Shown here: positions 10,441 through 21,990 of the stretch, one piece after another | Numbering within the stretch: the stretch's first letter is position 1 | How the letters are laid out: every line of letters begins with the position of its first letter | Source of the DNA: Brachycybe producta | Lineage: Eukaryota > Arthropoda > Diplopoda > Playtdesmida > Andrognathidae | Length of the DNA: 64,000 nucleotides | Direction of reading: 5' to 3' | NCBI GenBank assembly: GCA_036925085.1 | Contig: JAUPFP010000014.1 | Span: 3,103,501-3,167,500, forward strand | The notes under the pieces: model-generated | What the model saw: only the letters and a program-made list of their open reading frames with translations | Told to the model about the DNA's origin: nothing | The model's database searches: none | Position numbers and translations under genes: made by a program

Positions 10441-11290
10441 GGCAACAGGTAAGTAAAGACAGGAACACGCAGACGTTTGCTCCGCCCCTTTTATGACATC
10501 GGACCAAGTAACAAACCAATTAGAAATTGATGGCGTTAATAAAAGGGCGGAACAAACGTAATTTTAGTGCTGCGCTGAACTGCCAGTGTTGTACACAGCA
10601 CTAAAGCCTCGTTTTCACGGCCAATTCGTTGCTTATGGTTTACGTCCTTTATGGAAAGGCCCCCATATATATATTAGCTCACGGCCCCCCATGTAGGCTG
10701 ATCCGGCCCTGCAAATGAAACAATCAAAAAGTTTGAAAGGCGCGTTCACACTTTAAAAACCACTTTTAAATGGTTCAGTTACTCTTCTAGTTTTTTAATT
10801 GTCTGTGTTTTTAAAAACCGCAGAGAATAAATAACCTTTAAGAAGAACTTTTTTTCGTAAATTATTATAAAAGATAAAAATCCATTTCTCATTTTTTTTT
10901 AGAAGAAAAAAAAATTGTGGAAGAAGGGCGGTCCGCCAGTAGGGGGCGCTTTTTCTTTCTCTATCCATCTCTAATGAGGAGCGTTGGGATTAGACCCTGA
11001 AGGGATGAAAAAATGTGGAAAAATCGGAGTAACGAACCTCTTCTTGTCTTGAAACCTCTAAACGCACATCAGACCTCAACAATCAACCCTCTTACAAGGG
11101 GCTCTCACCCTCCCCCTCTCTCCTTTAAAAATCCATCTCCACCCTCACTTTTCTTTCCCTTTCTAGTCTCTTGATTATCATGTAGACATAAAAAGATAGA
11201 AGACAAAAACCAAACAAGCATATAATATATGTGTTTGTACAATTGGAAGCTGATTATAATCGTTTGTGATGTAATCAACACAAAAAATAC
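10441..11290. other. Non-coding with a PalB-like remnant
   Basis: At 10455-10565, GCAGACGTTTGCTCCGCCCC is answered by AAAAGGGCGGAACAAACGT across a CCAATTAGAAATTG segment: a shortened PalB-type palindrome. The rest is pyrimidine-rich with no gene. Confidence 0.55.
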
Positions 11291-11375
11291 TAGTCAATCT
11301 GCGGTATCAGTCAATCTGCAGATTGCCTAGGCAATCTACAAAACAACCAACCTTCTAGTGAATCTAGAAAATTCA
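11291..11375. repeat. PalE left half
   Basis: GTCAATCTGCGGTATCAGTC and GATTGCCTAGGCAATCTA match the left arms of PalE at 21431 and 44596. The right arm is absent; PalA follows directly. Confidence 0.65.
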
Positions 11376-11581
11376 ACAGGCAATCAGAAATCAGGACTAA
11401 CACAAGGTGGCTCCGCCCTTTTTATGACGACCGGCAACTTCTAATTGGTTTGTTGTGTGGTTCGACATTGAAAAGGAGCGGAGCATGTGACGTCAGACTA
11501 CATAACCAACCAATTAGAAGTTGCTTTCGTCATAAAAAGGGCGGAGCCAACTTCTGTTCATCCCGATTTCTAATTGCCTGT
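11376..11581 (-). mobile_element. PalA copy (loop reversed)
   Basis: Ends ACAGGC and GCCTGT. The flanks GAAAATTCA and CAAAATTCA match at 8 of 9 positions. It lies between a PalE half and a PalB half, so it entered an already rearranged repeat. Confidence 0.9.
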
Positions 11582-11590
11582 CAAAATTCA

Positions 11591-11690
11591 ACGAGTCATG
11601 TGACATCAGACCCAGTAACAAACCAATTAGAAAATGATGACACTCATAAAAAGGCGGAGCCAAATAAATTCTGAAGCTGTCTACAGATGA
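11591..11690. repeat. PalB right half
   Basis: CCAATTAGAAAATGATGACA, then AAAGGCGGAGCCAAATAAAT and TCTGAAGCTGTCTACAG, correspond to the right half of PalB 1479-1661. Confidence 0.6.
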
Positions 11691-12514
11691 CTGTGTGTTA
11701 TTCACAGTTTCAACTACGAGTAATCTGACAACACTGTCCTGATCTCAGTCTTGTTTCCATGGCAACAACACCTGCAGATGACACACACCTGTTGCGGCTT
11801 TTTTTTCAGTGAATGACAAATGCGGCAAACACACTCAAAAGTCAATCACGTGGACCCCGCTTAGCTGATGAAAAAAGTGACGTCATTGTTGTTTTACCGC
11901 TTAAAATTATCATTGCCGCTAACTTAGCAAGTTGTTCGGTGATCGAGCACATGCGCCTGTCCCATATTTCTCTCTCTCTCCTTAAAAACCAGGTTTTATA
12001 TACACACATTATTATGTGATGTGTGTGTAGAGAAAAAGAGAAATAGCAAATTACAATTGACGTGAGAGTTGGAATGTAAACTCCCTTAACTGACGTCGTC
12101 GTCGTCGGCATGCAATTATTACACAATCGCTTCCAACATCTGAATGTTGGCTAATTATTTACGAGCCCCTCCGCTTAATCTTTATTGGAATCTGAATGAT
12201 GAAGAGGTGGATGGTGGGAAAAAAAAAATATTCATGGAAGAGAGGAGGGGGGGGGGGAGCGGGCGGGAAAGAAAAAATTCTAAAGGGAGGGGGTGGGGGT
12301 GTAGATATAACAGCAAAAAGGGGAGAGAGGGTTGCCCTGGGTGGGTCACAATTAACTGGTAACACTGCCAACAACAACAGCGGTAAAAAAACGTCTTTAT
12401 CTAACTTACCAGATGATCAAATGGAAAGAAGCTTCATAGATTTTCTATGCGTTCAGTTTCAAAGCGCTTTCACAACACTTTTGTGTTAAAGTACTTAGAA
12501 AAGACAAAGAAAAG
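11691..12514. other. Non-coding, purine-rich
   Basis: No gene seen. It contains GTCGTCGTCGTC near 12094 and long G-rich runs between 12230 and 12330. Both strands are open for ~70-90 codons only because of composition. Confidence 0.5.
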
Positions 12515-12710
12515 ACATTTAGAAATCGGGACAAACTTCAGTTGGCTCCGCCCTTTTCATGACGACCGGCAACTTCTAATTATGTTAGTCTGACGTCACA
12601 TGCTCCGCCCTTTTCAACGTCGAACCACACAACAAACCAATTAGAAGTTGCCCGTTCGTCATAAAAAGGGCCGAGCCAACTTGTGTTCGTCCCGATTTCT
12701 AATTGCCTGT
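12515..12710 (+). mobile_element. PalA copy, left part of a composite (loop forward)
   Basis: The left end is worn (ACATTTAG), the left arm lacks part of the TAATTGGTTGG segment, and the right end is GCCTGT. It is followed at 12711-12784 by the spacer also seen three times at 8153-8793 (GTATACACTGACCCCTGTCC). Confidence 0.85.
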
Positions 12711-12784
12711 CGTATACACTGACCCCTGTCCAGAAAGATTCCAAAACCTTAATAATGAATGGTATAATTTCGTGGGTGGGCCAG

Positions 12785-12992
12785 ACAGGCATTTAGAAAT
12801 TGGAACGAACTTCAGTTGGCTCCGCCCTTTTCATGACGAACAGCAACTTCTAATTGGTTGGATATGTTAATCTGACGTCACACGCTCCGCCCTTTTCAAC
12901 GTCGAACCACACAACAAACCAATTAGAAGTTGCCCGTTCGTCATAAAAAGGGCGGAGCCAACGGAAGTTCGTCTCGATTTCTAAATGCCTGC
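12785..12992 (+). mobile_element. PalA copy, right part of a composite (loop forward)
   Basis: Full palindrome with ACAGGC and GCCTGC ends. The flanks do not form a simple 9-bp duplication. With 12515-12710 and the shared spacer it forms the same copy-spacer-copy unit as the 8-kb array, 4.4 kb away. Confidence 0.85.
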
Positions 12993-13049
12993 CTCTGCGC
13001 ATGCGCATTGCAACTCAAAACATTGTATATAGCAGGCGTATATATAGTA

Positions 13050-13162
13050 TATAGTAGTGCTAGACGGCGCCACCTTCTCGCCATAGAAACACATTGTGAT
13101 ATAGTCAATGTATTTCTATGGCGAAACGGTGGCGCCATCTAGCACTACACGGACAAATTAAC
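13050..13162. mobile_element. PalC copy
   Basis: GTAGTGCTAGACGGCGCCAC and TCTCGCCATAGAAACACA are mirrored by TGTATTTCTATGGCGA and GGTGGCGCCATCTAGCACTA. A TATATAGTATATAGTAG stretch lies at its left edge. Confidence 0.8.
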
Positions 13163-14084
13163 TCCAATTTTTGCAGTTAAACCTATCAAATTTTGAAGCT
13201 CAATTTTGTTTGTTTAGGGGGGTTTAGGGGCGGGGGGGGGGGGGATATTAAATATTATAAAAACCCCTTTCCCCCTCTCCCTCAATATTTATCCACCTTT
13301 CTTTCTTTCTCAAGACTAGACTATCAAAAGACACAAAGTGTAATCTATTTGCAGTTTAAAAAGCCTTTCAAATTCAATAAATATAAATGGATCCTCTTCT
13401 CTTTTTTTTTTTCTGACCACAAAAAAAAAACAGCTAAAAACTTTGTAATTTTTCGTCAAATCATCTCCCAAAAAAAAACAATTCTCACTTTGGAAACAAC
13501 AACCACCAAAAAAAAAGCAAAATTATCTATTTTTTAAACCCCACCCCCCCCCCCACCCCATCACTGCCATTTTCAATTACGTCACAATATCAAGAGAAAA
13601 AAAAAACACAAAAAATTTTCAAAGTTGCTTTATTTTTTTTTCTCGTGTTAATCAATGGGAAGAAGAAGAAGAAAAGAAAAAAGTTCCAAGAAAACGAGTT
13701 TCTTCTCTCCAACTAATGCAATGATTTTTCTCTTTTTTTCCACCCCAACCGTTTTTATTCACGTCGCCATTTAAACACCAGTTTATTTTATTTCCACCCC
13801 TAAACCCATCACCCCCCCCCCCCTTTGCCTTACTTTTGTTTAGAAAGACACCCCTCCCCCACCCAAAAAAAAAAGGTGCTGCCAAAACTTATTGGCTTTT
13901 AGCAAGATGAAAAATATATAAAAGTGCATAAACACACTGAAATAACAATAGAGAAAAGAAAAATGCAGCGCCATCTATTGAATGAAATGCACTAATATGT
14001 GTAGTACATATTCAGTTTGTACTGATGAATTTTCTGTGTATGTTAACATTTTTTTTTTACTCTGGTTTGTGTTCATAATTTCAC
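13163..14084. other. Non-coding, homopolymer-rich
   Basis: Many A, T, C and G runs of 8-12 bases. No gene. The open frames on either strand are composed of Lys, Phe and Gly runs. Confidence 0.5.
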
Positions 14085-14670
14085 AACGTTTTTCTCCATG
14101 CTTATGTGTGTTCACAACGTTTTTCTGCTTGCTTATTCATTTTCACAACGTTTCTCAGCTTTTCTGCATGCTTATATGCATGTTCACAACGTTATTCTGA
14201 ATGCTGATGTATGTTCACAACGTTTTTCTGAATGCTGATGTGTGTTCACAACGTTTTTCTGCATACTGATGTATGTTCACAACGTTTTTCTGCATACTAA
14301 TGTGTGTTCACAACGTTTTTCTGCATACTGATGTGTGTTCACAACGTTTTTCTGCATACTAATGTGTGTTCACAACGTTTTTCTGCATACTAATGTGTGT
14401 TCACAACGTTTTTCTGCATACTAATGTGTGTTCACAACATTTTTCTGCATACTGATGTGTATTCACGTTTTTCTGCTTGCTTATGTGTTTACAACGTTTT
14501 CTGCTTATGTGTGTTCACAACGTTTTTCTGCATACTGATGTGTATTCACAACGTTTTTCTGCTTACTGATGTGTGTTCACAACGTTTTTCTGCTTGCTTA
14601 TGTGTTTACAACGTTTTCTGCTTGCTTATGTGTGTTTGCAACTTTTGTTCCGTGTCTCTTGTTTGTGTGT
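14085..14670 (+). repeat. 31-bp minisatellite, about 18 copies
   Basis: The unit centres on GTGTTCACAACGTTTTTCTG followed by CATACTGAT or CTTGCTTAT. Spacing is about 31 bp, with shorter variants near the right end. The 133-codon open frame across it is a by-product of the repeat. Confidence 0.9.
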
Positions 14671-15194
14671 TCACAACATTTGAGTTCTTGATAAAAAAAC
14701 GCGTAAAATTCACAGGGATTGACTTGTTTTACTTTCAGAGAGATGACTTTTTTTGTTGTTTACTGCTCCATAAAGCAAACCTCAATTTTCCGCAGTGAGT
14801 GGTCCACTAAACCCTGTGGTCCACTTATACCGTTGGTCCAATTAAGTAAAGCCAACCTCTGAAGTCATTAATTTACTCTTCTAGTTTCTAAGTCAATTTG
14901 CTCTTAAATGTTTCATATTAAAACACATGCAGAAAACGCTTAAGACACAAAATGCAACAGAAAACATAATTTAATTTAAATAATTCTATTAATTTTGTTT
15001 GTTTTTTTTTTCTTCTGCTGAAATAGATATTTAAGAAAAATTCTATTTTCAGTCGCATTTTCAATTTTTTTTTCTGCATGTGGAACCTAATCCTAAAGTA
15101 CAAAAAAAAACACGTGCAAAGACAGAGAGAAAGAGAGCGAGAGAAAGAAAGAGCGAGTGTTTGTATGTATGAGAAGCAATCATTTATTTTTCTT

Positions 15195-15230
<36 letters not shown>

Positions 15231-16507
15231 AAGTGATTGGAAATTTTGAAGTATAAATTTCATCCTCCTCCTCCTCCTCCTCTTAACTCCTGTTAGTTCT
15301 CTGGATCCTTTTTGGTGGCTGGCGGAAAACGTTGAAATTAAAACAACTTTTCAGTTTACGGAAAATGTAACAGTTGCCAACAAACCAAATTCTAGTGTTT
15401 TTTTTCATTTCAACATCTCTCTCTCTCTCTCTCTTTAGCCTTTCACACTCTTTCATTCCCTCTCTCCACTCTTCACTATCTCTTTCATTCTCTCTCTCTC
15501 TCACTCTTTTCCATCTTTCAAAGTGAAAAACTTATAATTTAAAATAGAAGAGAAAAAACCCCTCCATTTTAACCAATAAGATCCTCAGCATCAAATATAC
15601 AGAGTGTGACAAAAATAAAGATGAAAAATCCATCAACGTGTAAACTTAAAATTTCATCATGTCCTCCGTGTTTTAAATTTTGAACTCATCCTGTAATTAG
15701 CAATGAAGAGATAAAGAAAAAACCCCTTTGAACCCGCTGTTTTTTTTGTGTATCCCCCCCTCCTCTAATATATTAGAGTATAGGAGGGGCCTCATCTTCC
15801 CCCTTAAGGACCCCCCAAAAAAGTTTTTTTTCATCTTTTCAACTGATTTAACTTACATTTAACGTTTTCCACGTTATTAACCGATCTCAACCGATCCCAC
15901 CCCCTCACCCACAGCTTCCCCCCCTTTCTATCTCTTTCTCGGCCAACATTTCAATATATATGGTAATATTACCTCTAAGAAAAAAGGGGGGGTGGGGGTG
16001 GATGGGAGGGTACGAGTCCGGCACCTGCGTAGTACATCACACATATATATGTATATCTTTATCCACCGTCAATCCATTTCGGTTTATTCAATTCAAGACG
16101 CATTAACAAATAAAATTGACGCTGATGGTCCCAGAAAAACCATAGGGACTCAAGTTAAGACCAAAAGCGGGCTTCGAATCCTTCATTTGTGGTCCGCGCA
16201 TTCATTTTAAAAAAATGAAAAACGGCGTCTATTTGAGACTGTTGCCATGGTTACTAAGAAGAAGCATTCCAAGTAGATAACAACACCCCCACCCCAAGTC
16301 TCTGGGAAAAGAGGCGGAGAAAAGGAAACGTCTCTCGTTCATCATCGACGACCAATCATGGTTGAAGAATGATAAGTCATGACGTCACTATCGAAATTGT
16401 CAACAAACCCACGTGTTTCATTTTATCTTTTTAGCTGGTGGTGTGGATTCCATAATATATTGATGAAAGTTGACTGGGGAAATAGAGGTTCCTGAAATAA
16501 AGAAGGG
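14671..16507. other. Non-coding, CT microsatellites
   Basis: (CT)n tracts at about 15195-15230 and 15415-15510, plus CCTCCTCCTCCT near 15268. No gene seen. Confidence 0.55.
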
Positions 16508-16610
16508 CCCTAATACGTTGTACACACATGAGTTAAATGAATTCAAATTAAATGTGTTTAGGGTGAATTATACGGAATCCAGTTAAGGACATTAACCAAA
16601 TAAAAATTCA
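16508..16610 (+). repeat. PalI left end
   Basis: TACGTTGTACACACATGAGT through GAATTATACGGAATCCAG and AATTCACTTTATTATTAA matches the left arm of the large palindrome at 42755-43510. No matching right arm follows; the 16.6-kb minisatellite begins at once. Confidence 0.75.
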
Positions 16611-16628
16611 CTTTATTATTAATATTCT

Positions 16629-17150
16629 AAAAACCGAGAAAAATCGGAAAAAAACGAGAAAAATCGTAAAAAAAAACGAGAAAAATCGGAAAAAAAACGA
16701 GAAAAATCGGAAAAAAAACGAGAAAAATCGGAAAAAAACGAGAAAAATCGGAAAAAAACGAGAAAAATCGGAAAAAAACCGAGAAAAATCGAAAAAAAAA
16801 AACCGAGGAAAATCGAAAAAAAAACCGAGAAAAATCGAAAAAAAAAACCGAGAAAAATCGAAAAAAAAAACCGAGAAAAATCGAAAAAAAAAACCGAGAA
16901 AAATCGAAAAAAAAACCGAGAAAAATCGAAAAAAAAAAACGAGAAAAATCGGGGGAAAAAACCGAGAAAAATCGGGAAAAAAACCGAGAAAAATCGGGAA
17001 AAAAACCGAGAAAAATCGGGAAAAAAACCGAGAAAAATCGGGAAAAAAACCGAGAAAAATCGGAAAAAAAACCGAGAAAAATCGGAAAAAAACCGAGAAA
17101 AATCGGAAAAAAACCGAGAAAAATCGGAAAAAAACCGAGAAAAAAATCGA
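16629..17150. repeat. 19-21-bp minisatellite, about 25 copies
   Basis: The unit is CGAGAAAAATCGGAAAAAA, with a sub-block in which CGG becomes CGA (about 16785-16930) and another with CGGGAAAA (about 16945-17060). Blocks of like variants show local expansion. The 215-codon Phe-rich minus-strand frame is an artefact of the unit. Confidence 0.9.
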
Positions 17151-17990
17151 AAAAAAATCTTTAAAAAACGAGAAAAACCCGAGAAAATTCGAGAAAAATA
17201 AAAAAACGAGCATATTCGGGAAAAAAACCCGAGAAAAATCGAAAAAAAACAACAAGAAAAATCGAAATATCGAGGAAAAAAAAGGAATATTCGATTTTTT
17301 TGGTCTTTTGATTTCTGTCCATTTTTCGATATATCAAGTAAGATTTTTTTGAAAAAAAAAAAAAACTATCGTACGATATTTTAAAATATCGATATATCGA
17401 AATTTTTGCCAGCCCTAAAATGTTTCATTCAAACCGTAAAATGTAAATTGAAATAGAAAAAAAGGTATGAAAATCAGTGACTGGATCCCATCATCCCCAA
17501 CTTTTGAAATCGTAAAAAGACAAGTGTTTTTTTCGAAGGAAGATTTCAATGTAAAAAAAATTGCGTTCGTTGACCAATAAGGTCCACAAAAAATACGGCA
17601 GAACAGGAAAAACACCGTCAAAATGTAATCATCATATTGGCTTCTTTTTCGTCCATGTCCCAAAAAAACATTCAATTTTCTGTTATTTTTAAAAAAAAAA
17701 AAAAAAAAGGTTTGAAGGAATCCTTCAAAAAAAAAAATAATTCCGGGTTTTTTTTTTCTGGTCAAAACTTGAAAAGAGAAGAAGAAAATCAAATAATTTC
17801 TGACCAAGTTGCATAAATCTAAACCATTTCAAACATTTACGTCAAAAACAGCTTCCAAAACATTTTCATCAGAAAAATATGTAAAGAAAAAGGAAAATAT
17901 ATTTATACAGAGTGAGTGAGAGTAACTAACAAACGAACCCCAGTTCGGTTCCGAGTTTATGAAAATAAATTTCGCGAAAAATCTCTACCC
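17151..17990. other. Degenerate AT-rich flank of the minisatellite
   Basis: Up to about 17410 the sequence is built from TCGAAATATCG and ATATCGATATATCG pieces, like those at the right end of the 40.7-kb array. From 17410 to 17990 no element or gene is recognised. Confidence 0.5.
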
Positions 17991-19095
17991 GGTAACTTTA
18001 AACTTGGAAACGAAAAACCTGTCAAGTGAACCAAACCTCTTCAAGTCCCTTCTTAGGAAACGAAACTCTCAGCTGAAATGCCTGTAGATCACTCCTTTGA
18101 CAGTAAACTCTCAGAAAACTCTTCCAGTACCATCTAGAAAAATAAACTCTCAGTTGAAAGTCAGCACATTACTCCGTGGACAGTAAACTCTTAGAAAAAC
18201 CTTTCAGTGCTTTTCTAAAAAAAAGGAAACTCTCAGCTGAAATGTCTGTAGATTACTCCTTGGACAGTAAACTCTCAGAAAATCCTTCCAGTCCCATATA
18301 GAAAATAAACTCTCAGTTGAAATTTCTGAAAGCTCACTCTTTGGACAGCAAACTCGCAGAAAAAACTTTCAGTCCCTTCTATTAAAAGAAACTCTCAGCT
18401 AAAGTCTGCACATCATTCCTTGGACAGCAAACTCTCAGAAGAAGAAAAAAACCCCTTCAGTCCCTTCTAAGAAAGGAAACTCTCAGCTGAAAGTCTGCAC
18501 ATCACTCTTTGAAAAGCAAACTCGCAGAAAACCCTTTCAGTAACTTCTAGAAGAATAAACTCTCAGCTGAAATTTCTGTATATCACTCTTTGGACAGTAA
18601 GCTCGCAGAAAACCCTTTCAGTCCCTTATAGGTGAGCAAACAATCAACTGAAAACCACCTTTCAGGTACTAATAGGACTAGAAACTCTCACATTTGTCTA
18701 AAAAGCCATTTTTTGAACAAACCGAACAAAAAACTTTCACAAAAACCCATTCCTGAAAATTTCAGGTGGAAGTCTATAAATCACTTCTAGAACAGTAAAC
18801 TCTCAGTAAACCATTTTCAGTGACAGATAACTCTCTCTCTGAAAATCCTGTTCCGCTCCGGAAATCCTTTAACAGGAAACTATGTAAACCACATTCAAGA
18901 TACTCTCTCTCTTAGGACAGGAAATAATTCAAGTTGATACCTTTTAACATAGAGAGAAGAATCACACGTGCTGAAAAAGCACAAGAAATTAAGACACAAG
19001 AAAATCAGAATATTTTTATGAAAGATAGATGGCGCTTCTCCTAAGACAGTAAACTCTCAGTCAAATCCTTTCAATCTCTTCTAGGACAGAGAAAG
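17991..19095 (+). repeat. Dimeric ~82-bp tandem repeat
   Basis: AAACTCTCAG recurs about every 41 bp at first (near 18063, 18104, 18143, 18184, 18227, 18267, 18307). It is followed alternately by CTGAAATG and AAAAC types, giving an ~82-bp two-part unit. The array decays beyond about 18660. Stray units recur near 20245-20300. Confidence 0.85.
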
Positions 19096-19374
19096 CTTAG
19101 TAAAAACCCTTCTTAGTTCCATACCTGAATACCACCACTTACAGTATTTACTGGACCATACTCAATGTTTTCTAGAAACGGTCAGGAATGACCAGGAAGA
19201 ATCACACATACTGAAACTGAAATAAACTCCCACTGAATTTGACTTAGTAAAACATTTGACCAAAGAAGCGCCATTTTTTTCTTTCAGTGCAAAGGAACAC
19301 AGAAATTTTATTTCTAATTCTATTTTCTGTCTGTTTTTCAGCTTGTGTGTTTCTTCTCAAACTGAAAAGGGTAA
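19096..19374. other. Non-coding, short
   Basis: Decayed AAACTCTCAG-type units and AT-rich sequence; no gene. Confidence 0.45.
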
Positions 19375-20147
19375 AGCCTGGAACACACATGCGGAATTCC
19401 ACTGAGAAAATCACAACAGAATATTTAAATGAGAAAATATTCCATAAAAATTGAACGAAAAATTCATTAAAAATGTGTAGAGAACAAAGCTCAACTTTTT
19501 CTGTTCTGAAAATATTCAGTTTAAATTCCGACCAATCAGAAACAAGTATAAATACATCACAAAAAAAAAAATAAATATATTGTTTATTTTCTTGCTCAAT
19601 AGAGAGTGCGCACAACTTTTCCACAGGCAATTAGAAAACGGGACGAGCAGAAGTTGGCTCCGCCCTTTTTATGACGACGGGTAACTTCTAATTGGTTGGT
19701 TATTTAATCTGCCGTCACATGCTCCGCCCCTTTCAACGTCGAACCACACAACAAACCAATTAGGGCGGAGCCAACTTCTGCTTGTCCCGTTTTCTAATTG
19801 CCTGTCAACTTTCCCCGTTACTTTTCTGTTTTTATGTGTAAAAGCCTGGAACACACACGCGGAATTCCGCCAAGGAAAAAGAAAATGACTTTTTTTCCTT
19901 TTCCTATTGAACAACAAAAGAAACATTTATTACCAAAATGTGATTCCATTTTGATTTTTTGTGATGTCACATGCTTCTTTCTGATTGCTGAAAATTTAAA
20001 CGGAGTATTTTGAGAACGGAAAAAGTTGAGCTTTGTTCAACTCATTTTTAATGAATTTTCCGTTCATTTTTTATGGAAAATTTTCTCATTTAAATATTCT
20101 GTTTTGATTTTCTGAACGGAATTCCGCATGTGTGTTCCAGGCTTAAA
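19375..20147. mobile_element. Long inverted-repeat element with ~190-bp arms
   Basis: The left arm (19375-19562) begins AAGCCTGGAACACACATGCG and includes AACAGAATATTTAAATGAGA. The right arm (19958-20147) is its reverse complement, roughly 85 percent alike by eye, and ends TGTGTGTTCCAGGCTT. A PalA copy (19623-19805) and the left arm of a second pair (19842-19925) lie inside. I saw no open frame in it. Confidence 0.75.
19623..19805 (+). mobile_element. PalA copy with shortened right arm
   Basis: Ends ACAGGC and GCCTGT, using the GAAAACGGG arm variant. About 25 bp is missing from the right arm between CCAATTAG and GGCGGAG. The flanks AACTTTTCC and CAACTTTCC are a 9-bp duplication with one shift. 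It is nested in the element at 19375-20147. Confidence 0.85.
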
Positions 20148-20243
20148 CAACAGAAATACAGAAAAAAGAAAATGACTTTTCTTTCCCTTTTTTCCTATTT
20201 TCTTTGGCGGAATTCCGCGTGTGTGTGTGTTCCAGGCTTTAAA
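19842..20243. repeat. Second inverted pair interleaved with the first
   Basis: AAAAGCCTGGAACACACACG with CGGAATTCCGCCAAGGAAAA at 19842-19925 is mirrored at 20146-20243. The terminal ~27 bases are shared with the arms of 19375-20147. The order along the DNA is arm 1, arm 2, arm 1 reversed, arm 2 reversed. Confidence 0.7.
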
Positions 20244-21430
20244 ACTCTCAAGTTAGAGAATCTTTCCCGAAACTCTTAAGTGCAATAAACTCTCAGAATT
20301 TTCAGTGTGAAAAGTTGAAACCCCTTTTTTTTTAAAAAAAATCTAAGCTTCATTTGTGTCCAATAGATAATTTTTCCAGTGAAAAACGGGAAAACAATTT
20401 CGAAAGCTTAAGAGGAAAAAGGCCTTTTTATCACAAGAGGAGGCGAAGCATCAAGCGGCTCATTAGGAACCAATTGTGTCACACAAGACAACTATAAAAA
20501 AATCGTGACGTTGTGATTACAGGAGAGAACCAGAGAGAGAGAGAGAGGATAAGAAAAATCCTCCCTGAAAACCCCCTCCCACTCTTTTAAAATGGCCGCC
20601 ATTCTCTCATTATGTTGTTGTCATCCATCACGCCTAGTTGGTCAAGAAGAGAGAACGAACAAATTTGTCTCCGTCACACGATTTTAATCACCGGAATAGA
20701 AATTAAACAAGAGACGAATTAATTGTATACACCTAATTAATTTCTCTCATTCTCTCTCTCTCTCTCTCTCTCTGTGTGAAATGCTGATACACAGTTACCA
20801 ATTTAAATGGAAATGTTCAGTTAAGGGGTGGTTCGAGGGTAGAAAATGGAGGAAGAAATGAAATTTCAACAATTTCTCACCCCCCACTCCGACCCCTAGC
20901 CTCTCTCCCACCCCCCTCTAAACCCCCTCATTCATTCATATAGTCTTGAAATTATTATTATCATTATGCACAAATGAATGGGTCAGAGTCACGCCATTCA
21001 TAAATGGTCCAATAAACACACACACACGCAAAAGACATAAGGGGGGGCGGGCCCCCCACCTTCTACATGTCCATACATGCATGGCATGACACCTTCATAA
21101 AATGGTTCCTATATGTATCACACACCCCTTATTTTGGAGTTTCCGTTTTTGCTTTTTTGCTTTATGTCCAATCTCCTCTTGTTTATGCTCATTTAGCTTT
21201 TTTTTTTTTGGCTTGATGTGGACCATCGAGCCCTCAACCTCCAAAACCACCCTTTTTTAAAAAAAAATATCCCCCTACACCTATATTCAACCCCCTCCCC
21301 CACCCCTCCCTCCTCCTTGTTACGAATGATCGACAGACCTTCAAATACGAATCAACTGTGGAAATAAACCCCGAAAACAAAAAAAATTGAGATAGTAAGG
21401 GCTAAACTTATTCCAATGGCCGATCTTGCA
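20244..21430. other. Non-coding, microsatellites
   Basis: A (CT)n tract near 20743-20772, a (GA)n tract near 20531, C-rich runs and A or T runs. No gene recognised. Confidence 0.5.
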
Positions 21431-21650
21431 TTATTATATATGTTATACTGTCAATCTACGGAATCAGTCAATCTATAAATTGTCTAGGCAATCTGCAAAA
21501 CCAACCCAACCTGTAAAAAAAAAATTCAACAGCTTCAAATGTATTGAATTTTGCAAATTCACTACTAGCAGGTTTTGGTTTGGTTTTGTAGATTGACTAG
21601 GCAATTTGCAGATTGACTGATTCCGTAGATTGACAGTAACATATATAATG
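21431..21650. mobile_element. PalE copy
   Basis: The arms start at ATTATATATGTTA and run through CTGTCAATCTACGGAATCAG to GTCTAGGCAATCTGC. They are mirrored through GACTGATTCCGTAGATTGAC to TAACATATATAATG. The inner part has TTCAACAGC and GCAAATTCACTACTAGC. Related copies are at 11291 (half), 44596 and 45549. Confidence 0.8.
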
Positions 21651-21990
21651 ATGACTCAATGAGAATTTTAGAAACAACACACAAAAAATATGGCCACCAT
21701 TTGTGTGACTTGTGACCAAAAGAAAGTCAAGAGAAAAGAAAAAATTTTCACACAGAACTTTGGTTGAGGAACAATGTGACCAAATGAAGGAACAGCAGTT
21801 TAATGTAAAACATGTCTTGTATAATCAAGCTAACAATTTTTAGGCAGCATTAGGCCCTACTAGACACTGGCAATTGTGCCCATTACTGCTGCTTTGGGGG
21901 GGAATGTATGGATAAATCAAGTAATCCCTGGCAATTCAAGTCTTAAGCTTATTGCAACACAAAGCAACAATCAAGCAACAACACTAGTTG
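21651..21990. other. Non-coding, GCAACA-rich
   Basis: No gene. GCAACA and CAACAA motifs from here to about 22690 suggest an old repeat interrupted by PalA 21991-22193. Confidence 0.45.

Noticed and set aside
12144-12489. Overlapping 70-97-codon frames on both strands
   Set aside because: Open only because of G-rich and A-rich runs; no domain and no splice context.
14397-14798. 133-codon Cys/Phe-rich frame
   Set aside because: By-product of the 31-bp minisatellite.
16130-16200. tRNA-like GGGCTTCGAATCC word
   Set aside because: No matching acceptor, D or anticodon stems around it.
16608-17255. 215-codon Phe-rich minus-strand open frame
   Set aside because: It is the translation of the CGAGAAAAATCGG minisatellite; no start context or domain.
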